Shown here one piece after another: positions 1 through 10,680 of a stretch of DNA of 64,000 bases (position 1 is its first letter; each line of letters begins with the position of its first letter). The position numbers and the translations under genes are program-made. Location of the stretch: contig NC_054877.1 in NCBI RefSeq assembly GCF_018320785.1, forward strand, positions 41,314,151 through 41,378,150, written 5' to 3'. The notes under the pieces were generated by a model. The model worked only from the letters and a program-made list of their open reading frames with translations. It did not search any database and was not told the DNA's origin. Source of the DNA: Cheilinus undulatus (Eukaryota > Chordata > Actinopteri > Labriformes > Labridae).

Positions 1-165
1 ACATATTTTTATCTAATTGACATTTCTTTGTAGAAGTCTGTTTTCATGTACATACATTAAAGAGATTTTTTTGTATTTTTTGTCAAAAAAGCCAAATTAT
101 TGTGACCATGATTGATTAATAAAATTAATAAAAGGGTAAAACATTTAAGGGGCTAAATAGTTTTT
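1..165 (+). mobile_element. 3' end of a Tc1-like element (cut by window edge)
   Basis: The first 165 bp match, in the same orientation, the 3' terminal part of the Tc1 relic at about 2340-2505: the run from ACATATTTTTAT through AAAAAGCCAAATTAT to the AAAACAT tail is shared with small differences. The rest of this copy lies left of the window. Confidence 0.7.
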
Positions 166-1385
166 ATATGCACTGTATGCAAGAATTATTTTGACTGCAA
201 CACTGAGGTAACTTTACATGCAACTTTTGTTTAAGTAATTAAAGCAAGATAAACTAACTTTATTCTGACTAACTCAGATGTTTCTGTGTTTTCAGAGTGT
301 CTGTTAATTAACTATGCAGGAATACATTTTTGTAATTATCACCACGGGACCAAAGCAGAGGGGGGAGAGAGGAGGCAGAGAGATGGAGAGAGGGAGATAA
401 AATCTTGTATGTTAATCAAGCCATGATGAATTGTCTGTGCTCATACAAACACGGCCCCTTCATAGGTCCCCTGTGCATTTTGTGCACACGCACACAAGCA
501 GCACAACGAAGTGGGTGGAGAGGAGAGAATTAATTCTATGAAGTGAGCTGGCAAAGAGACACTGTATGTAGATAAGTGGCACCAGTGTGTGTACGTGTAA
601 GTGTGTTAAAATGTATGGGATTAACTGACCAGCATTAAGTGCAGATACGTGACGGTGTTTGTGTGTTTGTAGCATGTTAAACAGAGGTGTAGTGCACACA
701 GGCGAAGTGTTATAGTGTGTAGTCTGAGATCATAAGTGGTGTACCACTGCCATCGTGGTCGCGGTGGCTCTGACACATCTTAATCTGCTTAGTTAGCGGC
801 CAGGGGTCTTTAGCTAACGGATTATCAGCCGGATTTGAGTAATAGACTCCTCATTTAGCTTTAATGCGTTTTGCATAGAGAGCAACCTCCCCTCATCACT
901 CTTTAAGATGAATCGGCTTCTCAGCTACAAGATAAAGAAAAAAAAACTTCTAAAGGTATTAGTCCTCCAGCAACTGCATAAATCATAACATGTTGCTAAC
1001 GGAGGCAGCGCTAAATCACTAACGCTGGCTCTGTAGTGTAGAGACCATGTAATATGTACACATGTAAGTAAGCAGACATACACAAACATATAATGAAGAT
1101 CCAGATACGTGCTCTTACTTTTAATCTTACTCTTCTCACCATACATTAACTTATTTAAGCTCTCACCCCATTGAATTTCTACTCTTCGTTATTGTTCACC
1201 TTAATGCATGGAAATTATTTACATTATGAGGGTGTTTTCATATTAAGTAATGAAAGACAAAAATATGAATGTGACTGCATAAATATTCTCTAAAGTGACT
1301 AATTCAACAGAGGTCAAGCCAGTTGATGCTAGGAGTCTTACGATTAGTGAAATGGATATCACCTGATGCAGTGAATGTGTCTCAA
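166..1385. other. Gene-poor stretch
   Basis: No coding exon was recognised. It holds a purine-rich (GA) patch at about 358-402 and TG-rich tracts around 580-720. No transposon with clear ends was identified. Confidence 0.5.
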
Positions 1386-1389
1386 GTGA

Positions 1390-2505
1390 TTGTAGTATAA
1401 AGATACCTGTATCTGAAAGGTCCAGTCACTTGTTAATCAGTATTCATGGCTTCCATTACACCATGAAGACAAAAGAACACTCCAAGCAACCCAGAGAAAA
1501 GGCTGTTTAAAAGTTTAAGCCAGGGGATGGATAAAAAAAAATTCCAAAGCACTGAACATCCCCGGAGCTCAGTTAAAACCATCATCAAGAAAGGGAAGGA
1601 ATCTGCGTAGATCAGTCCGTCCCCACAAACTGAGTGACCGTGCAAGAAGGAGACTAGTGAGAGAGGCCACCAAGACACTTACAACTACTCTGAAGTAGTT
1701 ACAAGCTGGGTTTTTCACCAGTCAAAACCTTATGGGAGTGGCAAAGAGAAAGCCACTGTTGAAGAAAACTTGTTAAATTTTGACTTCAGCTAAAGTTCGT
1801 CAAAAGGCATGTGGGAGACTCCATGGTTAAGAGGAAGAAAGTTTTTTGGTCTGATGAGACCAAAATGGAGCTTTTGGCCATCAGACAAGGCCCTTTGCGT
1901 TTGGCAGACACCAAACACTACACATCACTACAAACACACCATCCCCACTGTGAAGCCCTGTGGTGGCAGCATCATGCTGTGGGGATGCTTCTCAGCAGCT
2001 GGCCTTTAAAGGCTTGTAAGGGTAGCGGGTAAAATATAGGAACATTCTGGAGGACAGTGTTATTCAGACTGCAAGAGTACGACGGCTTCGGGGAAGATAT
2101 ATAATTTCCAGTGAGACAATGACAAGAAGCATTCAGCGAAAGCTACACAGACATGGTTTAGAGACAACAATGTTCTGGAGTGGATGAGTGCAAAGAAGAA
2201 TGGAGTAAAACTGCAGTGTCCAGATTAACAAGCCTGATTGAGACCTATCCACACAGACTCAGTGCTGTGATTGCAGCCAAAGGTGCATTTACCAAATACT
2301 GACTTGAAGCAGGTAAATATTTATGCAGTCACCTATTTTATGTTACATATTTTTATTTAATGGACAGAAATAGAAATCTGTTTTCACGTTTACTGTAAAG
2401 AGAATTTATTTATGTATTTATTTGTCTAAAAAGCCAAATTATGTTGAAGTGATTGATTTATAAAACAAATAAAATAGTAAAACATCCCTTTAAGAGGTTT
2501 TAATT
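1390..2505 (+). mobile_element. Decayed Tc1-like DNA transposon
   Basis: A near full-length but frameshifted Tc1 copy. Transposase remnants on the plus strand, in shifted frames, include [12 protein letters not shown] at about 1839 (the SDETK catalytic-Asp region) and [13 protein letters not shown] at about 1958, both hallmarks of fish Tc1 transposases. The C-terminal part, ending AVIAAKGAFTKY before a stop near 2300, is also visible. Multiple frameshifts and stops make it inactive. The 3' terminal region matches the window's first 165 bp. Confidence 0.85.
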
Positions 2506-3339
2506 CAGTCCATATCACAAGCAGCTTAAAACTTCTCATCTGAGCTTTGAATTTAATAAAATAAAAATAAAATGTCCTCCTAAATTACAAAAAAAAAAAC
2601 AATTTTATTTAAATCTGACAAAAACCTTCAGTCTTTAAGATTAGTTGTGCACCTCACTGACCCTTTTATTAGGTACACTGCCTGCCTAAAACTCAGCCTA
2701 GCTACAGTTTTAATGCTTAAACCAACCTTGTAAGTACCTGTAAACTGTATGTATTGTTCAGAAATTTTTCTGAGGAAATTTTTCTGAAGAAATTATTCTT
2801 GTATGTCAGTTGCTCCTCATGCTCAAGCTGTGTATTTATTCCTTTAAATGTAAAACAGCTTTTAAAACCTCCACTTGCTCTTCAAGCACAGTGGGATATC
2901 CTATAAATGATCTAGAGTCCTGACAAAAAATGCTCCTGTTTACATCTGTGTCTGTCATCTTGGCCTGCAGGAGACCTACAGCTCTCCTTTTTCTTTTAAT
3001 GATCATGGATCATCGTGTGTTTGTAACATTATTTTACATGTCACAGTGTTTTATCAGACTTTGTCCAACTGTGTGAATTATTTCTCATGAAGTTGCTCTG
3101 ATATCTTTGACAAATGTTTTTTACAGGTCATTTTGTCTTAAATGTCACGTTGACTAATGCCAATGTAAATTCTGCAGCCAGGTGGATCTCAGTCAAAACA
3201 ATAATAATTATAATAAAAACAGAAAATGATGTTAAGGGAGCAATCGTGGAAGTGATTTTCTGCTACCTTTCAAAGTAGACAGATTGTCCAGATTCCCTCT
3301 GTCAGACTGACCCATCTTGAAAAGCTTCACACTGATACA
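2506..3339. other. Gene-poor, AT-rich stretch
   Basis: No exon or clear repeat end seen; several A/T runs. The right edge grades into the LINE relic that follows. Confidence 0.45.
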
Positions 3340-4183
3340 CCTGTTCTGGGTAAGAGATTGACTGGATCTCACAGCATCATTTGAGAAGAAAGTTACAGAA
3401 GCCAAGGGAGTGGTTAGGCTGTTCTGCAAGCTCGCTGTCAATGGCATGAAACTCGCTAGTTTGGCTTGTCTTGTTTTTATTTTGCTACAAAGAAAAGACT
3501 TGTTGCGACCAGTTTTCTGCTTCTGATTGATTATGGTGATGTTCTGTACATATATGCATCGTCTCAGTTCCTTAAATCTTAGATTCTGTGTACCACTGAG
3601 CGCTGAGGTTTATAACCAACCTTAAGTCCCTGACTCATCATTGTATTCTGTATGATCGAGTTGGTTGGCCTTCTTTGAACACACGTAGGCTAAACCATTG
3701 GCATGTCCTTATTTAAAAGGCTTTACTAAATCTGCTTCCATCATACTTGTGTGATCTCCATTATGTGAAAAGTTTTTGAAGCTACAGTCCTCACTCTGTG
3801 ACTCAGTCATAAAATTTGCTTTTGCTTTCTGTGCTAAAAGCCTGTCTTGAAATGGGTAAAAGGAGTTTCAGGTATGCTTGCTCCTGCAGCCTGGAAACTT
3901 CTTCAGGAGATCTTAGTTCTCGAGGAGTTGGTCTCTTTAAATCTTTTTAAAGGTAAATTGAAGGCATTGGAGGATGATGTATCAGGCTGTTGATGTTTTG
4001 ACTGATGACTTTCTGCTCTGTGACTCTGGATTTGGTTTTTACTTTGGTTGTAATTGCTTGTTTTTTATGTCTATGTCTTTGACTGTGCTGCTGCCTGTCT
4101 TGGCCAGGACACTCTTGTGAATGTGATTCTTAATCTCAACGAGGTTTTTCCTGGTTAAATCAATTTAAGCAAATAAATAATTC
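3340..4183 (+). mobile_element. LINE (non-LTR retrotransposon) 3' end relic
   Basis: Plus-strand translation with frameshifts gives the conserved C-terminal region of a fish LINE ORF2 (LDYGDVLYM-like near 3520 and LYDRVGWPS-like near 3650). It ends in the tail motif TTTTTCCTGGTTAAATCAA followed by AAATAAATAA at about 4145-4183. No reverse transcriptase catalytic core remains; 5'-truncated as usual. Confidence 0.75.
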
Positions 4184-4374
4184 ACTGATGAATCTGTGTC
4201 AGGCTATACTTGTAACTGAAGCATTGAGTGACAATATTCAGCTGGATATGTTGACATTAACCTGCAAATAGGATCGAAGGCATTTCGAACGTTTGCCACT
4301 TTTGCAACCCAACAGAACAGAACCATACTATGTGTTTAAACGTCACTAATTACAATTTTAGACCTTTGAACTCT

Positions 4375-6065
4375 TAACCTTTCAAAGCAGATGGATTGGC
4401 TAGATTCTATGTCTTTCGTCAGGGAAATCCATCATAAGAAGTTTTCAAGCTGAAATGATTGCGCCAGGTCTGTAAACAGCAGTAGTACCTATCTGCAGGC
4501 ATGAAGGCAGCAGTTTCAGGACCACAGTTCTAGGGCCTGGTTTTTTGGACTACAAATTTAGGACCATGGATCCAAGACCCGTTTTTTCACTTCAGTTGGC
4601 ACAACCCTGATAGGCAGAAATCTTAAGTTTAATTCAAGTACTTTTTCATGTTATTAGTGTTGTCCTTTAATGTCTATAACTTTATATGCATGTTTAGTTG
4701 TGTAAGTAATATTTTTGACTGCTTGCAAAGTACAGGCTAAATAATTATCTTTTTTGGGTACAGACTCTCAAATTCGTTTGTTATTTAGTTTTACTTGTTT
4801 TAGTTAAACACATTTTTGTTCTACTTATTTAAATTGTTTTTATTGAAACACCTTTTTCTGAAGGACGCAAGCATTAGTATCTAACTCACTAAGTACTACG
4901 TCCTGATTGTTGTCCACTGTTGTCTTGAGTAGTAATAGCAATAGCTAGCAATCTGTATTTAAAAGAATGCCCATAACAATGTGCATGAGTGCAAGCAGGA
5001 TCCCAGATCTATGTTCCTGAAACTGCTGAATGCAACCCCTCTCGTAAACGGACCAGACTAATCAGCGTCAGTGGGGTTTAGATGTACTGGAAGCAATTAA
5101 CAACCACTAACCAGCAGCAGTTTTGACCAGAACTGGACCACAGTTCTTTATCAAATGAAGAGCAAAGACCAGCACTAAAATTTTTTATGACAGAAAAGAT
5201 GATTTTGCTCATCTCCCAACCGGCCTCTGTATCAGTTTTATCCACCAACAAGTTCAAATGTTCATAAACTCCAACAGCACCTGTCTGCCAAGCTCAGGTT
5301 ACTACAAGAGCTGAGCATGCTTAACCTTGCAAAGCAGATGATTCGCCCGTTTCCTTGTTTCTCATTGGCAAATCCATCTTGCAAACTCCCATCTGAACCG
5401 TTTGGGCCCAGTTAGAAAGTGACACGGCCAATCAGCGTTGAGGGGCAGTACTTTAAGGCACGGCAGAGTTGTGACGTACGCTAGCAGCGAGAAGAGGCCG
5501 GTGCAGTTATGGCGGAAGACATTAGCGTGGATGCTGCTTAAGCACAAGTTTTATCAGAACTAGACGACATTTCTTCGTTAAAAGAAGATCAAAGAACAGC
5601 AGTGAGTTGTTTTCTTTTCAAAAATGACAGAAGTCAAGTACTTACATGTCTAGTTCTTTATCAGTTCCTTATGGAGTTTAGCCTAGTCAGAAGGGGCGCA
5701 GGCGCAACTTGTTAGCAGCTACGCCACATGTTTTGTTGCTCTGATTGGCCCGTAAAGATGTGACGGACAGAGCGTTCATCCAATCACCCTCCGAAGTTTT
5801 TTCTCAAAGCCTCTGCCCTTACCCAAACACTGTGTATTGAAGGTGGCGTTTCAGGTTAGAGCATGCTTACAAACACATTTTGTCTTGTTACTCTGATTGA
5901 CTTGTAATGAATGTGACAGACAGAAAGGTCGTCCAACTACCTTCCGAGAATTATTTTAAAAGTCCTGCACCTCCCCAAACACTTTGTACGGGAGGGTTCC
6001 CAGATGAATGTGAAATATATCCATGCAGTGGATAAATGGAACAGTCTATCTGGCAGGCCAGGCTA
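4375..6065 (+). mobile_element. Older Mutator-like element copy, interrupted
   Basis: Segments at 4375-4500, about 5035-5190 and 5868-6065 align in order with parts of the 5322-5858 copy: the TAACCTTTCAAAGCAGATGG left end, an internal GTTTTGACCAGAACTGGACC segment, and the right half with TTACTCTGATTGACTTGTAA. The younger copy at 5322-5858 sits inside it. Boundaries are approximate and the assignment of all segments to one element is inference. Confidence 0.5.
5322..5858 (+). mobile_element. Mutator-like MITE, copy 1 (537 bp, 9-bp TSD)
   Basis: It starts TAACC and ends GGTTA and is flanked by exact 9-bp direct repeats GAGCATGCT at 5313-5321 and 5859-5867. The left end carries a hairpin built from GATTCGCC...GGCAAATCCATC. 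The sequence matches 8577-9109 in reverse complement across its length. Inside is ATGGCGGAAGACATTAGCG, which looks like the opening of a protein exon in both copies and precedes a GTGAGT donor-like site, so the MITE may derive from a larger coding element. A 9-bp duplication fits Mutator-like transposons; the superfamily call is inference. Confidence 0.8.
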
Positions 6066-7494
6066 TTAAACTCTTGTACAATCATCCAAAGTTATTTAAA
6101 CACAGATTTACTGTAAGTCTAAGCGTGTGTGACACTGTATGTCATATTTTCAGACACATCCCATTATATAAAAACCTTTGTGTATTTGTTTATTGCAAAC
6201 AAGTGAAGGATGCATGTAAAAAAATAAATCCATGCCATAAAAAAACAACTCTCTTTTTCTCTCACACACGATATTCAGCTGCAAACAAACACAGACAAAG
6301 CCGCCCTGGGCCTACCACTGCCATCACACACGCCACTTGGCCTGTCTGTGTGACACGCACAGTTTGTTTGGTAGTTTTAATTTGACAGGGCTCTGAATAG
6401 AGCCTCTCAGACACACACTCTCACACACACAGTTTGTGCGACCTACACACACGCACCTTTAATTTGACAGCGCTCTAACAAGAGCCTGCTGCTTGTCAAA
6501 TGTTCTCCAGTGGCAGCAGGGATCCGCAGAGCCGAGGGGGTTCTGTTCAAGGACATCTGTGAAGAAAAGCACACACTCCTCCACTAACACACACTCAGGC
6601 TTTGAATGGGCTGAGATCGTCAGCCTGCTGCAGCACACGACGGGAGCAAGGCTGCTCACACGCTGAGGGGTTTCTACACCGCTGTTCCTCTCACTCTCCA
6701 TCTTCCTCTCCCTCCACGTCTCTCTGTCCTTTTCACGCCTTTATCTCACATTCCATCGCTTCCTCGCCGCTTTTGCTCTTAAGTAGAGGGCTGAGTGGCT
6801 GAGATAGACCAGGGGAGATTTTGATGACGGCTCCCTGTCTGCTCCAACGATTCTCTTTCTAAAACACACATATCCATTTTTCTCTCCATTCTCCAGCCCA
6901 AAACACCAGGAGACCTTTTAAAGTTGCTCAAAGGCGAACGGGACTTTGGTCCTGATCCTCTGGATCTCATCCCATTGAAGACGAGTGTTTGTGTGGTCAC
7001 ATTTATTCGTCTTTGTGTGTGCGGGAGCTCCCATGCTGTCTCAGACTCGGCTTCCACCAGACACTTTGCTCATTAGAGGGAAGAGAGGGTGACTTGAGTG
7101 ACTTCTAGACGGCTCCCCGCTCAACTTGATCACAAGGCCCGTCCCGCGGAGCGAGAGGGAGAGACGAGGGTTTGACGCCACGTGTGTCGTCTGGAAAATA
7201 CAGCGTGACGCACCTGGATATGAGTGTGTGTATAAAAAAGATGAGAGTGTTTGGATTAAGAGGAGGATGGAAAAGTGAAGATTTGTGCTTCATATAGATG
7301 TATTTTGTTAGCTTAAATCTTAGCATTAGAAACAGATTTGGTATCCATTATTGTACTGCATCTCAGTTAACTGCCCATTGGAGGCATTCAAACATTTTCA
7401 ATCAGGATTCAACACCCATGACAGAACAGAAACGGCTTTTATCAAAGGTACAGATGACCTGCTTTAAGCTGCTGACTCTGGTAAATTTTTAATC
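6066..7494. other. Intergenic stretch with repeated TTTAATTTGACAG motif
   Basis: No host exon recognised. It contains CA-rich tracts around 6410-6450 and two copies of TTTAATTTGACAG followed by a CTCT/AGAGCC hairpin (6376-6404 and 6458-6486). The remainder is pyrimidine-rich on one strand without clear transposon ends. Confidence 0.45.
6376..6486 (+). repeat. Two direct copies of a 13-bp motif plus small hairpin
   Basis: TTTAATTTGACAG occurs at 6376-6388 and 6458-6470. In each case it is followed by a short inverted repeat (GGCTCT-GAAT-AGAGCC in the first; CGCTCTAACAAGAGCC in the second). Function unknown. Confidence 0.6.
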
Positions 7495-8410
7495 CTTCCC
7501 TGCCTTCGATACAGTTGATCATGGCATCCTCCTGAACCATCTTGCGCAGTACTTTGGCATTAAGGACTGCTCTTGACTGGTTTAATTCTTACTGATCTGG
7601 TTTTCATGAGAAAATGATCCTTATCCCCTGCCCCCCTCACTTGTGGTGTACCACAAGGGTCCATCCTTGGTCTTTTTCATTTTCCATATATTAGTGGTTC
7701 TCAACTGGTCTGGCCTCAGGACCTACCAGTCTGTCTTACAACAGATCACGACCCAAGTTTCCAAAACATTTGCCACAACGCATGTTTAGTATATTGAATA
7801 TGTGTAATTTGGAGCATGATTGGACCAAAACACCTGATAAAAAAAAAAAGGGACAAAAGTGACATACTTTCTACCCTCTTTCCCCATCGTTATGTGTCAA
7901 TTTTTGCCAATTTTCCAGAGAACTTCTGAAATTACTTCATTATCATGGGAAAAGTAGCCTTTTTTTGCAAGAAGAGGAGATAAATTAGTTGAAATATTTA
8001 TCAAACATTGAAATTTACCCAGTTTCACAGTAAAACTGGGTAATATAATGGTTATCAATACATGTCCCAAAAGGACTTCAGGACTTTTGCCACCATTTTT
8101 TTCAGACACCTAGTCACGACCCACTGAAAATTTAGTCTTTATGCAGATGACACCAAACTATATGTCCCTCTAAAGCCCAGCTACGACCAAAGATTTGTAA
8201 TGCAACCAGACCCTTTAAAAACATTGCTGGTGACTGTTGCAGCTGTCTTTGCAACTTGAATCAAGCTGTCTGAAGATGTTGTCTGCAGTTCACGCAGTTC
8301 ACGGTTCATTGCAGGATTTTGCAAGCAGAAAAATGTGAGATCCAGTTTTGAAAGGCCTTCAATGCCAACAAGTATTTGTTCAAAGTAGAATATTCATAGT
8401 AATGCTCTGA
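7495..8410 (+). mobile_element. LINE reverse-transcriptase relic plus MITE piece, tandem unit 1
   Basis: The plus strand carries the reverse transcriptase motif GVPQGSILG (about 7640) and, after a hAT-like insertion (7692-8126), the catalytic SLYADDTKLYVPLKP (about 8138-8180). It then runs into a MITE-like segment with ACCAAAGATTTGTAATGC. The same order of segments recurs immediately to the right, so the two units look like a tandem duplication. Frameshifts and stops abolish coding. Confidence 0.75.
7692..8126. mobile_element. hAT-like MITE inserted in LINE unit 1
   Basis: It begins TAGTGGTTCTCAACTGG and ends CACGACCCACTG; the inverted end reads CAGTGGGTCGTGACTA. It separates the GVPQGSILG and YADD portions of one LINE reading region, and unit 2 lacks it. 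No clear 8-bp duplication could be placed. Confidence 0.6.
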
Positions 8411-9420
8411 AATTTGGTATTAAGGACAGTGCTCTTGACTGGTTTCATTCTTATTTATCTAGTAGCTCTTTTTCCATTTTTATAGGAGAATGTCCCTTAT
8501 CCCCTGCCTTACTCACTTGTGGTGTACCACAGGGGTCCATCCTTCGTCCCTTATTATTTTCATTATACTATAATTCTAACCTGACACACCAGATGGATTT
8601 GTTTCACACATCCGTCTGGGAAAGCTTCAATAGGAAATATTTCAGAAAAGGCAGAGGATTTGAAAAAACTCGGAGTGTGATCTCCACGGGCCAAACAGAG
8701 CAACGAAACACATGACGTGGCAGCTATCAAGCGGCGCATGCGCTGCTACCGAGGATTAACGTGAAACATGGCGACTATAGACATGTAAGTACTCGACTTT
8801 TGTGTTTTTTGAAAAGAAAACAACTCACTACTGATCTTTGTTCTTCTTTTCATGAAGAAATGTTGTCAAGTTCTGATAAAACTGGCGCTTTAGCAGCATC
8901 CACACTAAACTCATCCTCCATAACTGCACCAGCTCTTGCTGCTGCTTGTTTACATCACGACACTGCCGTGCCTGAAAGTACTGCCCCTCGTCCCTGATCG
9001 GCCCTGTCACTGTCTAACCGGGCCCAAACGGTTCAGATGGGAGCTTTACAAGATGGATTCGCCAGTGAAAAACAAGGAAACTGGCGTATCCATCTGCTTT
9101 GCGAGGTTACTATAATTCTGCTTGGTCACATTATTGGGCACTACAATTTTAAATTAAGTCTTTATACAGATGACAACAAGCTGTATGTCCCTCTAAAGCC
9201 CAGCTCAAACCAAAGACTTGCAATGAGAGCATTTATTGTGTCACTGGTGACGGTTGCAGCTGTCTGAACTGAGCTGTTGCTCAGATCAGACCGTCTTATC
9301 GTCAAGTCCTAGATAGTTGGTTACAGGACATTGCAATCACATAAATGGGAAATGGAAATCCCATTTAAAAGACCATTCATGCCAACAAATATTTGCTCAA
9401 AGTAGAATATTTCTTTTCAT
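8411..9420 (+). mobile_element. LINE reverse-transcriptase relic plus MITE piece, tandem unit 2
   Basis: It repeats unit 1: GVPQGSILRPLLFSLYY (about 8520), then LYTDDNKLYVPLKPS (about 9160) with the catalytic YADD changed to YTDD, then the same MITE-like tail (GACGGTTGCAGCTGTCTGAA) and the shared end AATATTTGCTCAAAGTAGAA. It is interrupted by the Mutator-like MITE at 8577-9109 rather than by the hAT element of unit 1. Confidence 0.75.
8577..9109 (-). mobile_element. Mutator-like MITE, copy 2 (533 bp, 9-bp TSD)
   Basis: Inverted relative to copy 1. TAACC...GGTTA ends are flanked by exact 9-bp repeats CTATAATTC at 8568-8576 and 9110-9118. Both ends can fold: CCAGATGGATTTG with CATCCGTCTGG at the left, and GATGGATTCGCCAGT with ACTGGCGTATCCATC at the right. 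On the minus strand an ATG near 8920 opens a short frame ending near a GTGAGT at about 8829. The interrupted LINE reads continuously when the element and one TSD are removed. Confidence 0.85.
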
Positions 9421-10075
9421 GCTGTGACTTTAGTAAATCATTTTATCTGTCTTCTTTTTTCACTGCTCACATGGAAACTTCAGCCCATAACCACTCTTCC
9501 ATCAGATAGGCAGGATGCATGGCATTAAAGGGAATCAGAAACAACAGGTGTCAAAAGGAAATCCCTGCTAAGGTTAACAACATTGTTGGACAACCAAAAT
9601 CCAGCCGATATTAGAATTTTTCTTTCATACATTCTGAAATATCCAGTGCCCTATTAAACAAATGAAGTGTTTTTTATTTAATAATTTCTAATTCAAATTT
9701 CTAATATTTAAGTGCACAACAGAACTTCAATAATTACTGAAGGCAGCTTGTTTGGTTTATTTTCAAGATAAGTCAATAAAAGAAACGCTTGTTCATCAAA
9801 AATGACATCTAACGAGGAAATCATCTGAAAGCTGGCGCTGCTACACGTCATTAAGAAATAAATGTTGCTCACAGGGATTGTCAAAGCTTTGGTTTGAAGT
9901 TATAGATATTTTAAAAGTCATATCTGACCTCAAACCGCCAGGTTCAAGCTTCAAACCCAGTCCACACTGTGTTGAAAGCGTGCATACGAAAGCTCTGACC
10001 TGGCGTGGGATGTGAGCGTATCGTACGCTTGCATCCAGATTGATAAATGCCAATCTGTGCGTGGAAATGACCCAA
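9421..10075. other. Gene-poor stretch
   Basis: No exon or repeat boundary recognised; mixed unique-looking and AT-rich sequence between LINE relics. Confidence 0.4.
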
Positions 10076-10680
10076 GAGTCAAAGCCATATCATCTCCTTT
10101 CTCACTTCTCTTCATTGGCTACTGATTAGGTACAGGATTTGTTTTAAATTCTTCGTTTTTATGCACAGATTCGCCCCGATATTCATACGTTCTCAGGGAG
10201 AGGCCTCCTTGTAGTTGCCTTGTTTCTAAAGGTGTTGGGGTGTTTTCACCACAGGGAGGAGAGCAGGGAGAGACATGCAGGAAATAGTGCCAGGGAGGAG
10301 AGCAGGGAGAGACATGCAGGAAATAGTGCCACGGGCCAGATTTGAACCCGGGTCGCCTGCGTATATGGCGTGCGCCTTAACCACTCGACTACCGGCGCGC
10401 CAGCTCAGTCAGCTTTTAAAGCACTCCTTAAAATCTACTTGTACAGAAAGGCCTTATAAGTAAGTCTGTTTTTATAATTTAGTTTTGTGCATTGTTTTTA
10501 CTTTACTTTTACTTTACCTTGTTACTCATTTGTCCATATAACCAGAGTGTTTTTTGTCTCACTCTGTTAAAGCTCGATGTTTTTACCATTTTTAATGTTT
10601 TAATCTGTGTGCATTGTTATTTTTTTATGATGTAAAGCACTTTGTAACTGGAGGTGCTCTTTAAATGAAACTATTACTAT
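10076..10680 (+). mobile_element. L2/Rex1-like LINE 3' end, split by a SINE
   Basis: A decayed ORF2 C-terminal region precedes the SINE at 10252-10402 and resumes after it (AGCTTTTAAAGCACTCCTTA, then a 3' end with GTAAAGCACTTTGTAACTGG and CTCTTTAAATGAAACTATTA). This tail pattern is typical of L2-type fish LINEs. Confidence 0.65.
10252..10402 (-). mobile_element. tRNA-derived SINE with a duplicated 39-bp tail
   Basis: The minus strand of 10331-10402 is tRNA-like: box A TAGTCGAGTGGTTA (10391-10378) and box B GGGTTCAAATC (10349-10339). The tail consists of two tandem 39-bp units at 10252-10290 and 10291-10329, each containing AGAGACATGCAGGAAATAG. It lies inside a LINE relic and is not a functional tRNA gene. 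Confidence 0.8.

Noticed and set aside
6023-6385. 120-codon plus-strand open frame
   Set aside because: Low-complexity and CA-rich, overlaps a transposon end, lacks family similarity and splice support.
10331-10402. tRNA-like sequence on the minus strand
   Set aside because: It has box A and box B but sits at the head of a SINE with a characteristic tail inside a LINE; the stem pairing is poor, so it is not called a tRNA gene.
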